DNA of 64,000 nt, taken from NCBI RefSeq assembly GCF_004364975.1, contig NZ_SOBW01000007.1, positions 1,364,001-1,428,000 on the forward strand. Reading direction: 5' to 3'. A program made the translations under genes and the position numbers. Below are positions 54,075 through 63,767 of this stretch, in pieces (within the stretch, counting starts at the first letter, position 1; every line of letters starts with the position of its first letter). The DNA is from Gelidibacter sediminis. GTDB taxonomy: Bacteria; Bacteroidota; Bacteroidia; Flavobacteriales; Flavobacteriaceae. A model generated the notes under the pieces. The model did not search any database and was not told the DNA's origin. It saw only the letters and a program-made list of their open reading frames with translations.

Positions 54075-56732
54075 TTAATTTACCGTGTCTTTTTTCTTTT
54101 TCCGAGAATTAAAAATATCCTTTATCGTATTTTTAATTGCTTCACTTCCGGATTTTGTACTGTCTTTTTTGATGCTAGGTGTTTTTGTAGTCGTACTTGT
54201 TGAATCTTGCGATGTTGTAGGCGTTGAAGTCTGATTGGTGGTACCGCCTAGAGTACCACCAATTAAATCTTTTATTTTATCAGTGCCTTTTCCAATTAAT
54301 TTCTGTTTTTCTATTTCTATCAATTGTTTTGTCAAATTAGCCACCCCACTGGTTAAATCTGTAGTCACTTTTGGGCTTGCAAATGTTCCTGAAATATTAG
54401 CTTTTACAGGAATACTTATTTTATTGACCTCATTGTCGTTAATTTTACCAATAAGTCTATTGACTTCGCTTCCTAAATATTTAGCCGGCACATTAAATAC
54501 GGCATCATAGGTCATGGTGTTATCAAAACCATGAGCCCCAGAAACTACAATGTCTATATCTTTATAGGCTAAGTTAAAAGGTTTGACATTGACTTTCCCG
54601 TTAGAGAATTCTAAGTTTGCTTTAAGATCACTCAAGTCTAACTTTTCAAAATCAATAAACTTTAAGGCGCCTGCCAATGTAGATAACAACGGACTTGCAT
54701 TTTCATTGATGTTTGTTGTTAATAATTCTGCTAAAGCACTACCAGAAACGGTGTTTAAATTGGGAGAGAATTCTTTGTCTAAAGTTCCTGAAATATTAAT
54801 GCTACTATTTAATTTACCTTGTAAGGCTTTGGCAATTGGAGCCAAATTTTGAAGTAGTTCTAGATCAGTAAAAGATTTAGAAATGTCAAAGTTACTCGCA
54901 TTTATGTTTAAATCAAACGTTGGCGTATCGGTCTTTGTACTGACATTTCCGGAAATGGCTAAAGCGCCGTCAAATATTGTTGAACTTAAATTGTTTATTG
55001 TAGCCTGCTGGTCTTTTATATGCAAAACACCTTTTACATTGTTAAGTTTCAGATTGTCATATAACACTGTATTGGCATTAGCTGTAATAGTGCATTCCAA
55101 AAATTGTGGAATTTTTAAGCCTTCTGTAACTACGGATGCTTTTTTTGACGTGGCCGCGGTAGTACTTTCTGTCTCAGTGCTCATAAAATCATTGAGCGCT
55201 AGGGTGTTTGAATTTAAATTAAAGTTGCCTTTCAAATTCACCTTTTTGCTCAACATAAAACCAATTAAATTATTGATAGTGCCCGTAGCAGTAAAATCAC
55301 TTTGACCAGTTTTAGCACTAAAACTATTAAGTGTAACTGTAGACGGATTAAAAGTCATATCAGCCTTCACAATATGCAAGGGTTGGTTCATGGCATCTGA
55401 AGTAAACACTAGATTACTTATATTGGCATTTCCTGAAGCTTTGATCCGGTCATAGGCACTAGTTTCAATTGCATTCATGTCGAATGCAGTATTAAGTTTT
55501 GCTTTCAAAATACCGCTCAATTCATTTTCTAACTCTAACGGATACGCCTTTGTAAGGTTGGCTAAATTTAAAGTGCCATCAATATCGGCGTTTACCAACA
55601 TATTTCCGGTTAAGTTCTTTATCAAAGCAGATGCTTTAAACACATCGCTGTCTATCTTAAAATTTAAAGTGTTTATCGCTACATAAGTGTCCTCTGAATT
55701 TCCGGTTTCATTTTTTATTTTTGTATCTATTACAATATTCTCTACTCGTTTCGGTAAATCAGGATATTTGAATGATGCATTATCAGATGAGATACTGATG
55801 TCTAATGTTGGAATAGTATTTTCAGTGACCCTCCCTTTGATGACACCATTAACATTAAAATTGCCTGTGGTCTCAACATTGTCTAAATTTTTGGCGTATT
55901 CTGCAGGCATTACTGCTAAAAAGTCCTTAAAGGAGGAACCTGTATTTTTAAATGACAGATCAATTAGTTGTCCCTCTTCAATTATCTGAACAAACCCGTC
56001 AAACTCAACAGGTAGTTGATTGATCAGTGCATTGTTTTCTTTAAATGTATATTTCTGAGTATTTAAATCCATATCGATTAAAGCATCAAGTTTTACATGG
56101 TTATTGTTTAAATAATTGATGCTATCCATAGATAAACTCACATTTGCTTCAGATTTAGTGTCTAATTCTGAAATAGCGCCTGAGAAGGTCCCTTTACCTG
56201 TATGGTTTAATTCGGTGACGTAAAATTGCAGATCTGCAGGAATATCAATATACGTTACGGCGCTTCTTTTTATGCTGTAATCTTTTATGTCAAATGAAAA
56301 ACCTTCTGTAGAATCTTGTGCATTTCCACGTTCTTTGACGATATCATAATTGACATTGCCATACGCATCTGTCTTAAGTGTGAGTAAGGCCTCGTTGATA
56401 TTTATCGAATTTACAATGATAGGTTCGTCTGATGTTTTAAAAAGTTCTTTAACAGACATTGTAAAGTTGAGGTTCTTGGCCGTAGCAAAGGTTTCATCTT
56501 TAAAAGGCTCAAAATTGGTGATCACTAAATCACTTACTTCTACATGGGCTTGTGGAAAACTTCTAAATAAACTTAAGCTTACATCACTAAATTCGACGTT
56601 AGCATTAAGGTTTTGATTGATAAAGTTTTTGACCATTCCCTTTATCTGCGATTGAAATACGAAAGGAAGGGCAATTAACAACACAATCAATATTAATAAG
56701 GTGATGCCGGTAATTTTAAAAAATTTTTTCAT
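54075..56732 (-). CDS. AsmA-like large periplasmic/inner-membrane-anchored protein
   Basis: An 885-residue protein with an N-terminal membrane anchor (ITLLILIVLLIALPFVF) and a long beta-rich region: AsmA-like start GMVKNFINQNLNANVEFSDV, and repeated segments such as GTINNLIGFMLSKKVNLKGNFNL. The C-terminal 80 residues are low in complexity, Thr/Ser-rich then Lys-rich. AsmA proteins in E. coli bridge the envelope to move phospholipids to the outer membrane; a similar role here is inferred. Single-gene unit between sigA and an untranscribed gap. Confidence 0.88.
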   Translation of the reverse strand: MKKFFKITGITLLILIVLLIALPFVFQSQIKGMVKNFINQNLNANVEFSDVSLSLFRSFPQAHVEVSDLVITNFEPFKDETFATAKNLNFTMSVKELFKTSDEPIIVNSININEALLTLKTDAYGNVNYDIVKERGNAQDSTEGFSFDIKDYSIKRSAVTYIDIPADLQFYVTELNHTGKGTFSGAISELDTKSEANVSLSMDSINYLNNNHVKLDALIDMDLNTQKYTFKENNALINQLPVEFDGFVQIIEEGQLIDLSFKNTGSSFKDFLAVMPAEYAKNLDNVETTGNFNVNGVIKGRVTENTIPTLDISISSDNASFKYPDLPKRVENIVIDTKIKNETGNSEDTYVAINTLNFKIDSDVFKASALIKNLTGNMLVNADIDGTLNLANLTKAYPLELENELSGILKAKLNTAFDMNAIETSAYDRIKASGNANISNLVFTSDAMNQPLHIVKADMTFNPSTVTLNSFSAKTGQSDFTATGTINNLIGFMLSKKVNLKGNFNLNSNTLALNDFMSTETESTTAATSKKASVVTEGLKIPQFLECTITANANTVLYDNLKLNNVKGVLHIKDQQATINNLSSTIFDGALAISGNVSTKTDTPTFDLNINASNFDISKSFTDLELLQNLAPIAKALQGKLNSSINISGTLDKEFSPNLNTVSGSALAELLTTNINENASPLLSTLAGALKFIDFEKLDLSDLKANLEFSNGKVNVKPFNLAYKDIDIVVSGAHGFDNTMTYDAVFNVPAKYLGSEVNRLIGKINDNEVNKISIPVKANISGTFASPKVTTDLTSGVANLTKQLIEIEKQKLIGKGTDKIKDLIGGTLGGTTNQTSTPTTSQDSTSTTTKTPSIKKDSTKSGSEAIKNTIKDIFNSRKKKKDTVN

Positions 56733-57128
56733 AAAATGTTATTGTTATGACTTTAATAGGGTGATAGTCAAAAAATTTAATATATATACGTATGGTGGAA
56801 TGTAGTCGTTGATGGAGCTTTAAGTTTAATAAAACTTTAGCTGTTTAATATCCATAACAATTCCTTCCGTTTCCAAAAAATTCGATGAGGTAAAATTAGA
56901 GATTTTATGGTGTCAATATTGGTTTGAAAACAATAAATGCTATCGCGATGACTCTAAAATCAATACCATCAATACTTTACTATATACAAATATAGTTGAA
57001 GTGTATGGTCGTAAAAAAAAATATAAATTTAATTTATAACATTCGGTAAAGCTGCGCTTTTAAAATGATCTTTTTGGACTAAAATTTCTGATATAGTGTA
57101 TTTGTTTTCTTTATTTTTGGCGGTAATT
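56733..57128. other. Intergenic region between asmA and folK-dNK (396 bases)
   Basis: Very AT-rich. A -7 box TATTTTTG lies at 57112-57119, ten bases before the folK-dNK ATG; a minus-strand TATATTTG is at 56994-56987. No other open frame, RNA or repeat is evident. Confidence 0.45.
57112..57119 (+). promoter_or_regulatory. Candidate -7 element TATTTTTG for folK-dNK
   Basis: It lies 10 bases before the ATG at 57129, implying a leader of only a few bases. No well-spaced TTG. Confidence 0.4.
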
Positions 57129-58283
57129 ATGGATCAACCTCACTCAGTTTACATAGCCCTTGGGAGTAATAAAGGCGACAGATTAAAGCATCTGCAAGAT
57201 GCCGTAGACCTTATTTTCAAAAATATTGGGAAAATCAATATAATAGCACGCGTATACAATACGCCAGCTATAGGTTTTGATCCCAACAGTATGGCGGAAG
57301 ATTTTTTAAATACTTGTGTTTTTATAGAAACCCAATATGCTGCTGAAGAGGTAATGCTGAGGCTTTTGGCTATAGAAACAGCATTGGGGCGTACCAGACA
57401 TTCGAGCACCGGTTATGAATCCAGAACCATAGATTTGGATGTCATATTTTATGATGATGCGGTCATCACTTCCGAATTAATTACCACGCCACATCCGCAT
57501 ATGCACAAGCGTAAATTTGTGCTACAACCCCTCAATGATATTGCTTCAAAAATGGTGCATCCTACATTTAATATGACAGTAGCGGAACTTTTAGAATCTA
57601 CAACAGATGATAGCCCCATTGAACCAGTAAACATTTGGTTGAAAAACCCCATGAAACAATATGATTTTGGGGCTTATAATTATATCGCCATAGAAGGGAA
57701 TATCGGGGCGGGTAAAACAAGCTTGGCACATCAAATTTCTAACGAGTTTAATGCCAAATTGATCTTGGAACGCTTTGCAGATAACCCGTTTTTACCAAAG
57801 TTTTATGAAGAGCCGCAACGTTACGCCTTTACCTTAGAAATGTCATTTCTTGCGGATAGGTATCAGCAAATTAGTGACGATCTATCGCAGTTGGATTTGT
57901 TTAAGGATTTTATGGTGAGTGACTATGATATTTATAAATCCTTAATTTTTTCGAAGATCACTTTGCCTGAAGATGAGTTTCGATTGTACAGAAAATTATT
58001 CTATCTGATGTATAAGGATATTGCAAAGCCAGATTTGTATGTATATTTATATCAGAACACAGAGCGCTTACAAGCCAATATTAAAAAACGCGGGCGCGAT
58101 TATGAACAGAATATCGAAAACAACTATCTGGAAAAAATCAATGCGGGGTATTTGGAGTTTCTAAAAAATCAAACTGAACTCAATGTAAAAATTATAGATA
58201 TTTCAGATCGTGACTTTGTTGAAAACCGTGAGGATTATTTGTGGGTGTTGGGCGAGATTTGTACGCCGGCTGAGGTTTTGTAG
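57129..58283 (+). CDS. folK: Fusion of HPPK (FolK) and deoxynucleoside kinase
   Basis: A 384-residue bifunctional protein. The N-terminal half (about 1-165) is 6-hydroxymethyl-7,8-dihydropterin pyrophosphokinase: YIALGSNKGDR, GRTRHSSTGYESRTIDLDVIF, PHPHMHKRKFVLQPL. The C-terminal half (about 175-384) is a deoxynucleoside kinase of the dCK/dGK type: P-loop IEGNIGAGKTSLA, and a lid-like ERLQANIKKRGRDYEQNI. Fused folK-dNK genes exist in flavobacteria from memory, with the kinase half acting on deoxynucleosides. Why folate and salvage are coupled is unclear. The ATG at 57129 is chosen over a start at 57096, which falls upstream of the -7 box. Confidence 0.93.
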   Translation: MDQPHSVYIALGSNKGDRLKHLQDAVDLIFKNIGKINIIARVYNTPAIGFDPNSMAEDFLNTCVFIETQYAAEEVMLRLLAIETALGRTRHSSTGYESRTIDLDVIFYDDAVITSELITTPHPHMHKRKFVLQPLNDIASKMVHPTFNMTVAELLESTTDDSPIEPVNIWLKNPMKQYDFGAYNYIAIEGNIGAGKTSLAHQISNEFNAKLILERFADNPFLPKFYEEPQRYAFTLEMSFLADRYQQISDDLSQLDLFKDFMVSDYDIYKSLIFSKITLPEDEFRLYRKLFYLMYKDIAKPDLYVYLYQNTERLQANIKKRGRDYEQNIENNYLEKINAGYLEFLKNQTELNVKIIDISDRDFVENREDYLWVLGEICTPAEVL

Positions 58284-58286
58284 TAT

Positions 58287-58320
58287 AGAGTATTAAGTAT
58301 TAAGTACAGAGTATTAAGTA
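58287..58320 (+). repeat. Short AGAGTATTAAGTA direct repeats
   Basis: Two copies of AGAGTATTAAGTA (58287-58299, 58308-58320) with a related TTAAGTAC between them, right after the folK-dNK stop. Filler repeats of this type are common between flavobacterial genes. Confidence 0.7.
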
Positions 58321-58377
58321 AGATGCTGGAATAATCACAAGCTCAAGTGCCTACATAGCTTTCTTGAACCTTATTGC

Positions 58378-58914
58378 TTATTGTTCTGCACTCATTTTTG
58401 CAAAAACATCCCAAACCACCACACCACAACTTACAGAAATATTTAAAGAGTGCTTAGTTCCAAATTGCGGTATTTCTATAATAAGGTCACTAGCGCTTAC
58501 AACTTGTTGAGAAGCACCTTTAACCTCATTTCCAAAGACCAAAGCGTATTTTTGATTGGCCTCAGGCATAAATTCGTTGAGCATGATTGCATGTTCTGCC
58601 TGCTCAATGGACGCCACTATAGTACCGTCAGATTTTAGTTTTTTAAGAACATCAAGGGTGTGTTCAGCATATTCCCAATCCACCGTATCAGTACTCCCCA
58701 AAGCCGTTTTATGTATATCCTTGTGGGGTGGTGTTGCAGTAATGCCACACAAATAAATTTTTTCAACCAAAAAAGCATCACTTGTTCTAAATACCGAACC
58801 AATATTGTTTAAACTTCGGATATTGTCCAACACAATAATAAGTGGCGTCTTTTCAGTAGATTTGAATTCGTCCACACTTAAACGGTCTAATTCGCTATTT
58901 TTTAGTTTTCGCAT
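58378..58914 (-). CDS. SpoU/TrmH family RNA methyltransferase
   Basis: A 178-residue SPOUT methyltransferase, made of a single catalytic domain without an N-terminal substrate-binding extension. Motif 1 is in LDNIRSLNNIGSVFRTSDAF, motif 2 in YALVFGNEVKGASQQVV, motif 3 in IEIPQFGTKHSLNISVSCGVVVW; these are the AdoMet/trefoil-knot signatures. The target, tRNA or rRNA 2'-O position, cannot be told. Start: ATG at 58914 gives MRKLKNSELDRL, the family N-terminus; an ATG at 58932 adds six residues. Divergent from mutS. Confidence 0.92.
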   Translation of the reverse strand: MRKLKNSELDRLSVDEFKSTEKTPLIIVLDNIRSLNNIGSVFRTSDAFLVEKIYLCGITATPPHKDIHKTALGSTDTVDWEYAEHTLDVLKKLKSDGTIVASIEQAEHAIMLNEFMPEANQKYALVFGNEVKGASQQVVSASDLIIEIPQFGTKHSLNISVSCGVVVWDVFAKMSAEQ

Positions 58915-59076
58915 ATTACTTGTGTTTGCCACAGAAGGATTAGGCTCCTTTTGCTAAGTCTTTTTTTTATTAAATGTAAATAACTATTTGGGGTTGCATT
59001 TTACAAAGCCTCAAATTATAAGTACCTTAGCGGTCCTGATATTTAGGGCAAAAATACCATTTAAAACAGAAATCCA

Positions 59077-61689
59077 TTGGCTAAGAACATAAAAAAGGAA
59101 ACCCCGTTAATGAAACAATACAATGCAATTAAAGCAAAGTATCCTGACGCTTTATTGCTTTTTAGAGTGGGCGATTTTTATGAAACCTTTGGAGAAGATG
59201 CGGTAAAAACCTCTAAAATATTAGATATTATTCTAACAAAGCGAGGCGCAGGAAGTGAAAATGAAATTGAACTCGCCGGATTTCCGCACCATTCTTTAAA
59301 TAACTACTTGCCTAAATTGGTAAAGGCAGGTTGCCGTGTTGCCATTTGCGACCAGTTGGAAGATCCGAAGCAAACCAAAACCATCGTAAAACGTGGTGTG
59401 ACAGAATTGGTCACACCTGGTGTGGCGTTAAATGATGATATTCTGCACTCTAAATCCAACAATTTTTTGGCCGCCGTTTGTTTTGGTAAAAACCAGATTG
59501 GGGTTGCGTTTTTAGATGTTTCTACAGGCGAATTTTTAGTCTCTCAAGGCAATTCTGAATATATCGATAAGCTGCTCCAAAATTTCAGACCTAGCGAAGT
59601 GTTAATGTCAAAACCTAAGCGCAATGAATTTAAAAGTGTGTTTGGGGTCGAATTCCATACATTCTACATGGAAGATTGGGTGTTTCAAGATGATTATGCC
59701 AATGAAACTTTGCTCAAACATTTTCAAACCAAATCTCTAAAAGGATTTGGTATTGATGATCTGTTTGAGGGCATCGTAGCGGGAGGATCCGTTTTGCATT
59801 ATTTAAGTGAAACGCAACATCACAAATTGCAACATATAACCACCATACAGCGTGTGACCCAAAATGACCATGTCTGGATGGATCGCTTCACCATTAAAAA
59901 CTTGGAGCTGTACCATTCGTACAATCAGAATGCCGTAACCTTAATTGATGTTATTGATCGTACCATTTCGCCAATGGGAGGACGGTTGTTAAAACGTTGG
60001 TTGGCATTGCCTCTAATTAGCATAGATAAAATTTTCCAGCGCCATGAAGTTGTTCAATACCTTTATGATGATGCCATGGTGTTGAAAAAAATTCAAAGTC
60101 ATATCAAACACATTGGCGATATTGAACGACTTATTTCTAAAGTAGCTACGGTCAAAATTTGTCCACGGGAAGTGGTGCAATTAAAAAATGCTTTAGAAGC
60201 TATTGTACCAATAAAAACCCTTACCCAAAACACCAATAATAAGGCCCTACAACATATTGGAGATAGCTTGGAGCTTTGTGAAGAGTTACGTCAGCGCATT
60301 AAAGCAACCTTAAATGAAGATGCGCCAGTAAATATTTTAAAAGGGAATACGATTGCTTCAGATTTTTCTACCGAACTGAAAGAGCTAAGAGCTCTGTCAA
60401 CATCCGGGAAAGATTATTTAGATGCCATGTTGGAGCGTGAGAGTAAAAACACTGGCATTACATCGCTCAAAATCGCCTCTAATAACGTGTTTGGCTATTA
60501 TATAGAAGTGCGCCACACGCATAAAGATAAAGTGCCTGATCATTGGATAAGAAAACAAACCTTGGTAAGTGCTGAGCGTTACATCACTGAAGAATTAAAA
60601 GAATACGAAACAAAAATATTAGGGGCTGAAGAACGTATATTGGCCATAGAGCAACAATTGTTTTCAGAATTAGTATTATGGATTGGACAATTTATAAAGC
60701 CTGTACAAAAAAATTCAGCTTTAATTGCACAGCTCGATTGTTTATGCGGGTTTGCACAGTTAGCTTTTGAAAACCAATATACACGTCCTGAAATTAATGA
60801 AAGCTATGTGTTAGATATTAAAAACGGCAGACACCCGGTTATTGAAAAGCAATTGCCACATGGCGAGGCTTATATTGCCAATGATGTGTATTTGGATAGA
60901 GAACAGCAGCAAATCATTATGATTACCGGTCCTAATATGTCTGGTAAGTCGGCAATTTTGCGTCAAACCGCACTAATTGTATTGTTGGCACAAATGGGAA
61001 GTTTTGTTCCTGCGGAGTCAGCAACCATAGGACTTACGGATAAGATTTTTACAAGGGTAGGAGCGAGTGATAATATTTCGATGGGTGAATCAACCTTTAT
61101 GGTTGAGATGAATGAAACGGCATCCATTTTGAATAATATATCAGATCGAAGTTTGGTTTTGTTAGATGAAATTGGTCGTGGCACCAGTACCTATGACGGT
61201 ATTTCCATAGCATGGGCCATTAGCGAGTATTTACACGAACACCCAAGCAAAGCGAAAACATTGTTTGCTACGCATTATCACGAATTGAATGAGATGACTG
61301 AAACTTTTGCTCGCATCAAAAATTTTAATGTGTCTGTAAAGGAGCTGAAAAATAATGTGCTGTTCTTAAGAAAATTGGTTGAAGGCGGTAGTGAGCATAG
61401 TTTTGGGATTCATGTAGCAAAAATGGCGGGTATGCCACAACAAGTCATCCATCGCGCCAATAAGATATTAAAACAATTGGAAAAATCGCATAGTAGTGAA
61501 GAACTTACAGACAAGGTTAGGAACCTTGAAAATGACATGCAACTCAGCTTTTTTAACTTGGATGATCCACTTTTAGAGCAAATTAAACAAGAGATTGTCA
61601 ATATTGATATTGATGTGCTTACTCCTGTGGAGGCGCTCATGAAGTTGAATGATATTAAACGGATGTTATTGAAAAAGAAACGCGCATAA
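59077..61689 (+). CDS. mutS: DNA mismatch repair protein MutS
   Basis: MutS recognises mismatches and starts mismatch repair. The 870-residue protein has the family N-terminus with mismatch-contact [14 protein letters not shown], the Walker A region [15 protein letters not shown], Walker [17 protein letters not shown] and the C-terminal [17 protein letters not shown]. The start is TTG at 59077 ([14 protein letters not shown]); an in-frame stop occurs 15 bases upstream, and the only later ATG (59110) would remove the conserved TPLM. It is divergent from the SpoU gene and followed by the tRNA cluster. Confidence 0.96.
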   Translation: MAKNIKKETPLMKQYNAIKAKYPDALLLFRVGDFYETFGEDAVKTSKILDIILTKRGAGSENEIELAGFPHHSLNNYLPKLVKAGCRVAICDQLEDPKQTKTIVKRGVTELVTPGVALNDDILHSKSNNFLAAVCFGKNQIGVAFLDVSTGEFLVSQGNSEYIDKLLQNFRPSEVLMSKPKRNEFKSVFGVEFHTFYMEDWVFQDDYANETLLKHFQTKSLKGFGIDDLFEGIVAGGSVLHYLSETQHHKLQHITTIQRVTQNDHVWMDRFTIKNLELYHSYNQNAVTLIDVIDRTISPMGGRLLKRWLALPLISIDKIFQRHEVVQYLYDDAMVLKKIQSHIKHIGDIERLISKVATVKICPREVVQLKNALEAIVPIKTLTQNTNNKALQHIGDSLELCEELRQRIKATLNEDAPVNILKGNTIASDFSTELKELRALSTSGKDYLDAMLERESKNTGITSLKIASNNVFGYYIEVRHTHKDKVPDHWIRKQTLVSAERYITEELKEYETKILGAEERILAIEQQLFSELVLWIGQFIKPVQKNSALIAQLDCLCGFAQLAFENQYTRPEINESYVLDIKNGRHPVIEKQLPHGEAYIANDVYLDREQQQIIMITGPNMSGKSAILRQTALIVLLAQMGSFVPAESATIGLTDKIFTRVGASDNISMGESTFMVEMNETASILNNISDRSLVLLDEIGRGTSTYDGISIAWAISEYLHEHPSKAKTLFATHYHELNEMTETFARIKNFNVSVKELKNNVLFLRKLVEGGSEHSFGIHVAKMAGMPQQVIHRANKILKQLEKSHSSEELTDKVRNLENDMQLSFFNLDDPLLEQIKQEIVNIDIDVLTPVEALMKLNDIKRMLLKKKRA

Positions 61690-61718
61690 ATTTTTTTTCT
61701 TTTTTTAGTTAAAAGGCT

Positions 61719-61747
61719 TTGCATTTCTAAGAAATATATTAAATTTG
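61719..61747 (+). promoter_or_regulatory. Promoter for the tRNA-Gly/tRNA-Leu cluster
   Basis: TTG at 61719-61721, 18 bases, TAAATTTG at 61740-61747, ahead of tRNA-Gly at 61802. Full consensus match. Confidence 0.65.
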
Positions 61748-61801
61748 CCCTCGCAAACCGATAGACGTCGGTTGCAAAGTTCTTAGATTATTGAAAATAA
61801 C

Positions 61802-61874
61802 GCGAAAATAGCTCAGCTGGTAGAGCGCCACCTTGCCAAGGTGGAGGTCGCGGGTTCGAATCCCGTTTTTCGCT
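61802..61874 (+). tRNA. tRNA-Gly (anticodon GCC)
   Basis: A complete cloverleaf of 73 bases: acceptor GCGAAAA/TTTTCGC with discriminator T, D-arm GCTC/GAGC, anticodon stem CCACC/GGTGG with loop TTGCCAA (GCC), T-stem GCGGG/CCCGT (one G-U pair) with loop TTCGAAT. No CCA is encoded. Confidence 0.97.
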
Positions 61875-61949
61875 CAATTCCAAAAGAAAACTAAAGTATG
61901 GATTTCGCTGCTGCGGAACATTGTTTAAACAATGAATACTTATATAGCT

Positions 61950-62033
61950 GCTCAAGTGGTGGAATTGGTAGACACGCCGGACTTAAAATCCTGTGTCCAT
62001 TAGGACGTGCGGGTTCAAGTCCCGCCTTGAGTA
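61950..62033 (+). tRNA. tRNA-Leu (anticodon TAA)
   Basis: A class II tRNA of 84 bases: acceptor GCTCAAG/CTTGAGT (terminal G-U), discriminator A, D-arm GTG/CAC, anticodon stem CCGGA/TCCTG with loop CTTAAAA (TAA), long variable arm (TGTCCATTAGGACG), T-arm GCGGG/CCCGC. One C-T mismatch lies in the anticodon stem. It follows tRNA-Gly by 75 bases; no CCA encoded. Confidence 0.96.
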
Positions 62034-62035
62034 CG

Positions 62036-62078
62036 AAACCCTGATAATCATATGATTGTCAGGGTTTTTTGTTTTTTA
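62036..62078 (+). terminator. Terminator after tRNA-Leu
   Basis: Stem AAACCCTGATAATCA / TGATTGTCAGGGTTT with one G-T pair, followed by TTTTTTGTTTTTT, starting three bases after tRNA-Leu. Confidence 0.88.
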
Positions 62079-62090
62079 ATTGTGGGCAAA

Positions 62091-62120
62091 AAAAAGACCC
62101 AACTCAAGTAGGGTCTTTTT
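62091..62120 (-). terminator. Terminator for the small lipoprotein gene
   Basis: Perfect 10-bp stem AAAAAGACCC/GGGTCTTTTT with a 10-base loop, ending 22 bases after the lipoprotein stop on the minus strand. Confidence 0.82.
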
Positions 62121-62142
62121 ATATGTATAATTAAGTGTTGAA

Positions 62143-62427
62143 TTAATTGTCGTCTCCAACAACTTCTTTGGCTGCACTATCAATAGCTTTGCCTGCTTCT
62201 TTAACTTCATTGGAAGCATTATCAATAGCTTTGCCAGCTTTTTCTAAGGTGCCTTCAGTTGCATCAGCAACATCATCAGCAGCGTCTTCTAACGCGTCTG
62301 CAGTGTCGTCAGCAGTATTTTCAATAGCATCTCCCATGTCGTCAGCCTTGTTTTCAGTTTCTCTACAAGAGGTAAAAGATAATCCAAGGGCTACAACCAA
62401 GACAGTACTTAATAATAATTTTTTCAT
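62143..62427 (-). CDS. Small lipoprotein with repetitive acidic-alanine helix (LEA/YtxH-like composition)
   Basis: A 94-residue protein with a lipoprotein signal peptide ending in SFTSC (lipobox-like Cys21) and a mature part built of alternating Ala, Asp/Glu and Lys, in near-repeats (NTADDTADALEDAADDVADAT and GKAIDNASNEVKEAGKAIDSAA), giving an amphipathic helix pattern like LEA or YtxH stress proteins. A stress or envelope-spacer role is a guess. A 101-residue reading frame on the opposite strand is a composition shadow. Single-gene unit. Confidence 0.85.
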   Translation of the reverse strand: MKKLLLSTVLVVALGLSFTSCRETENKADDMGDAIENTADDTADALEDAADDVADATEGTLEKAGKAIDNASNEVKEAGKAIDSAAKEVVGDDN

Positions 62428-62531
62428 ATTGAATGTTTTAGTGTTAATGTGATTTACAAATTTATAAAACTTCGTGAGGTCTCCAACTAATCATTTAACA
62501 TTTTTTTAAGACCCACCAAATCTTTCGTGCC

Positions 62532-63767
62532 TTATTTACGAATATAATTCATAATTTGGTTGACAGCACCCTGGTGTTTTTTAATATAGTTAGCGTTTAA
62601 AGAACCTAAATGTTCACGTCTCTCTTTGTTTTGAATCAATTCACTGAGTGTGAGATCCAATTCAAAACGGTTAGCTATCGATAGTACGCCACCATAGGCT
62701 ATCATGTCGAAAGCTTCGGGAAACTTGTGATAATTTTGACCAATTATTATGGGTGCTCCAAAAACGGCAGGCTCCAAAATGTTATGCAAACCCGTATGGC
62801 CCATTGCCCCACCCACATAAGCAATGTCAGCATAACTGTATATTTTACTTAAAATGCCTATAGAGTCTACAATAAGCACATCAAACTCAGAAAGAATCTT
62901 GCCTTCCTTTTCAGAAAACAAAACGGTTTTTTTCTGAAGCTGCTTTTTAAAGCTAGTAATCTGCGCATTTTTAATGTTGTGCGGAGCTACAATAAATTTA
63001 ACATTTTGTGATCTGTCTGAATTTATAAAATCGATAAAAAGGGCTTCGTCTTCCGGCCAAGAGCTTCCAACCACGACACATAAGCTTTCATTTTTAAAGT
63101 ATTGAACAAAGGGGAGGTGGTTATCTTGTCGTAATTGGTCAGTTACACGATCATAGCGCGTGTCTCCGGCCACACTTACATTATGAAGCTGTAGTGTCTC
63201 CAACACAACTTTCGAGTTGTTGTTCTGTACAAATATATATTCAAAAGTACGCAGGGCGTCACGCATCAATCCTCCATAAAACTTAAAATAGGGTTGCTCT
63301 TGTCTAAATACAGCCGAAATTAAAATAGCTCTTAGGTTGTATTGTTTTAGGGCGTGCATATAATTGGGCCACACGTCATATTTCACGAAAATGGTCAGTT
63401 CTGGTTTTAGCATTGCTACAAAGCGCTTTGCATTGCTGTTAGTATCCATAGGAAGATAAACTACGATGTCAGCTACCGGAGTGTTTTTCCGGATTTCGTA
63501 ACCTGAAGGCGAAAAAAAGGTGAGTACAATTTTATGATGAGGGTAGTCCACTCTCAAGTGTTTGAAAATTGGCAAACCTTGCTCATATTCACCTAAAGAG
63601 GCGCAATGAAACCACAGAGTCTTATCGTTGGGAGTGAGTTGGTTTTCTAGTATTTTAAAAGTTTCTCGCCGCCCCTGAACCCCTAATTTAATTTTATCGT
63701 TAAAAAGTGCGAGAATTTTCAATAAAAATTCAGCACCATAGAGCGCTATGTTGTAGAGTAATTTCAA
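62532..63767 (-). CDS. kdtA: 3-deoxy-D-manno-octulosonic-acid (Kdo) transferase
   Basis: KdtA/WaaA adds Kdo to the lipid A precursor, a core step of LPS assembly at the inner membrane. The 411-residue GT-B-fold protein has an N-terminal hydrophobic anchor (ALYGAEFLLKILAL), a LWFHCASLGEYEQGLP segment with the catalytic Glu region, FFSPSGYEIRK, and the C-terminal GGAMGHTGLHNILEPAVFGAPIIIG donor-site motif. The start is TTG at 63767; an in-frame stop lies eight codons upstream and no ATG is available before the conserved region. Confidence 0.94.
   Translation of the reverse strand: MKLLYNIALYGAEFLLKILALFNDKIKLGVQGRRETFKILENQLTPNDKTLWFHCASLGEYEQGLPIFKHLRVDYPHHKIVLTFFSPSGYEIRKNTPVADIVVYLPMDTNSNAKRFVAMLKPELTIFVKYDVWPNYMHALKQYNLRAILISAVFRQEQPYFKFYGGLMRDALRTFEYIFVQNNNSKVVLETLQLHNVSVAGDTRYDRVTDQLRQDNHLPFVQYFKNESLCVVVGSSWPEDEALFIDFINSDRSQNVKFIVAPHNIKNAQITSFKKQLQKKTVLFSEKEGKILSEFDVLIVDSIGILSKIYSYADIAYVGGAMGHTGLHNILEPAVFGAPIIIGQNYHKFPEAFDMIAYGGVLSIANRFELDLTLSELIQNKERREHLGSLNANYIKKHQGAVNQIMNYIRK

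Noticed and set aside
54235-55989. A series of plus-strand open frames of 69-140 residues inside the asmA gene
   Set aside because: They are antisense shadows of the asmA frame, with hydrophobic and Ser/Lys-rich products, no start-site support and no recognised domain.
62147-62452. A 101-residue plus-strand frame overlapping the lipoprotein gene
   Set aside because: Mirror image of the acidic-alanine codons of the minus-strand lipoprotein gene; its Ser/Ala-rich product has no features of its own.
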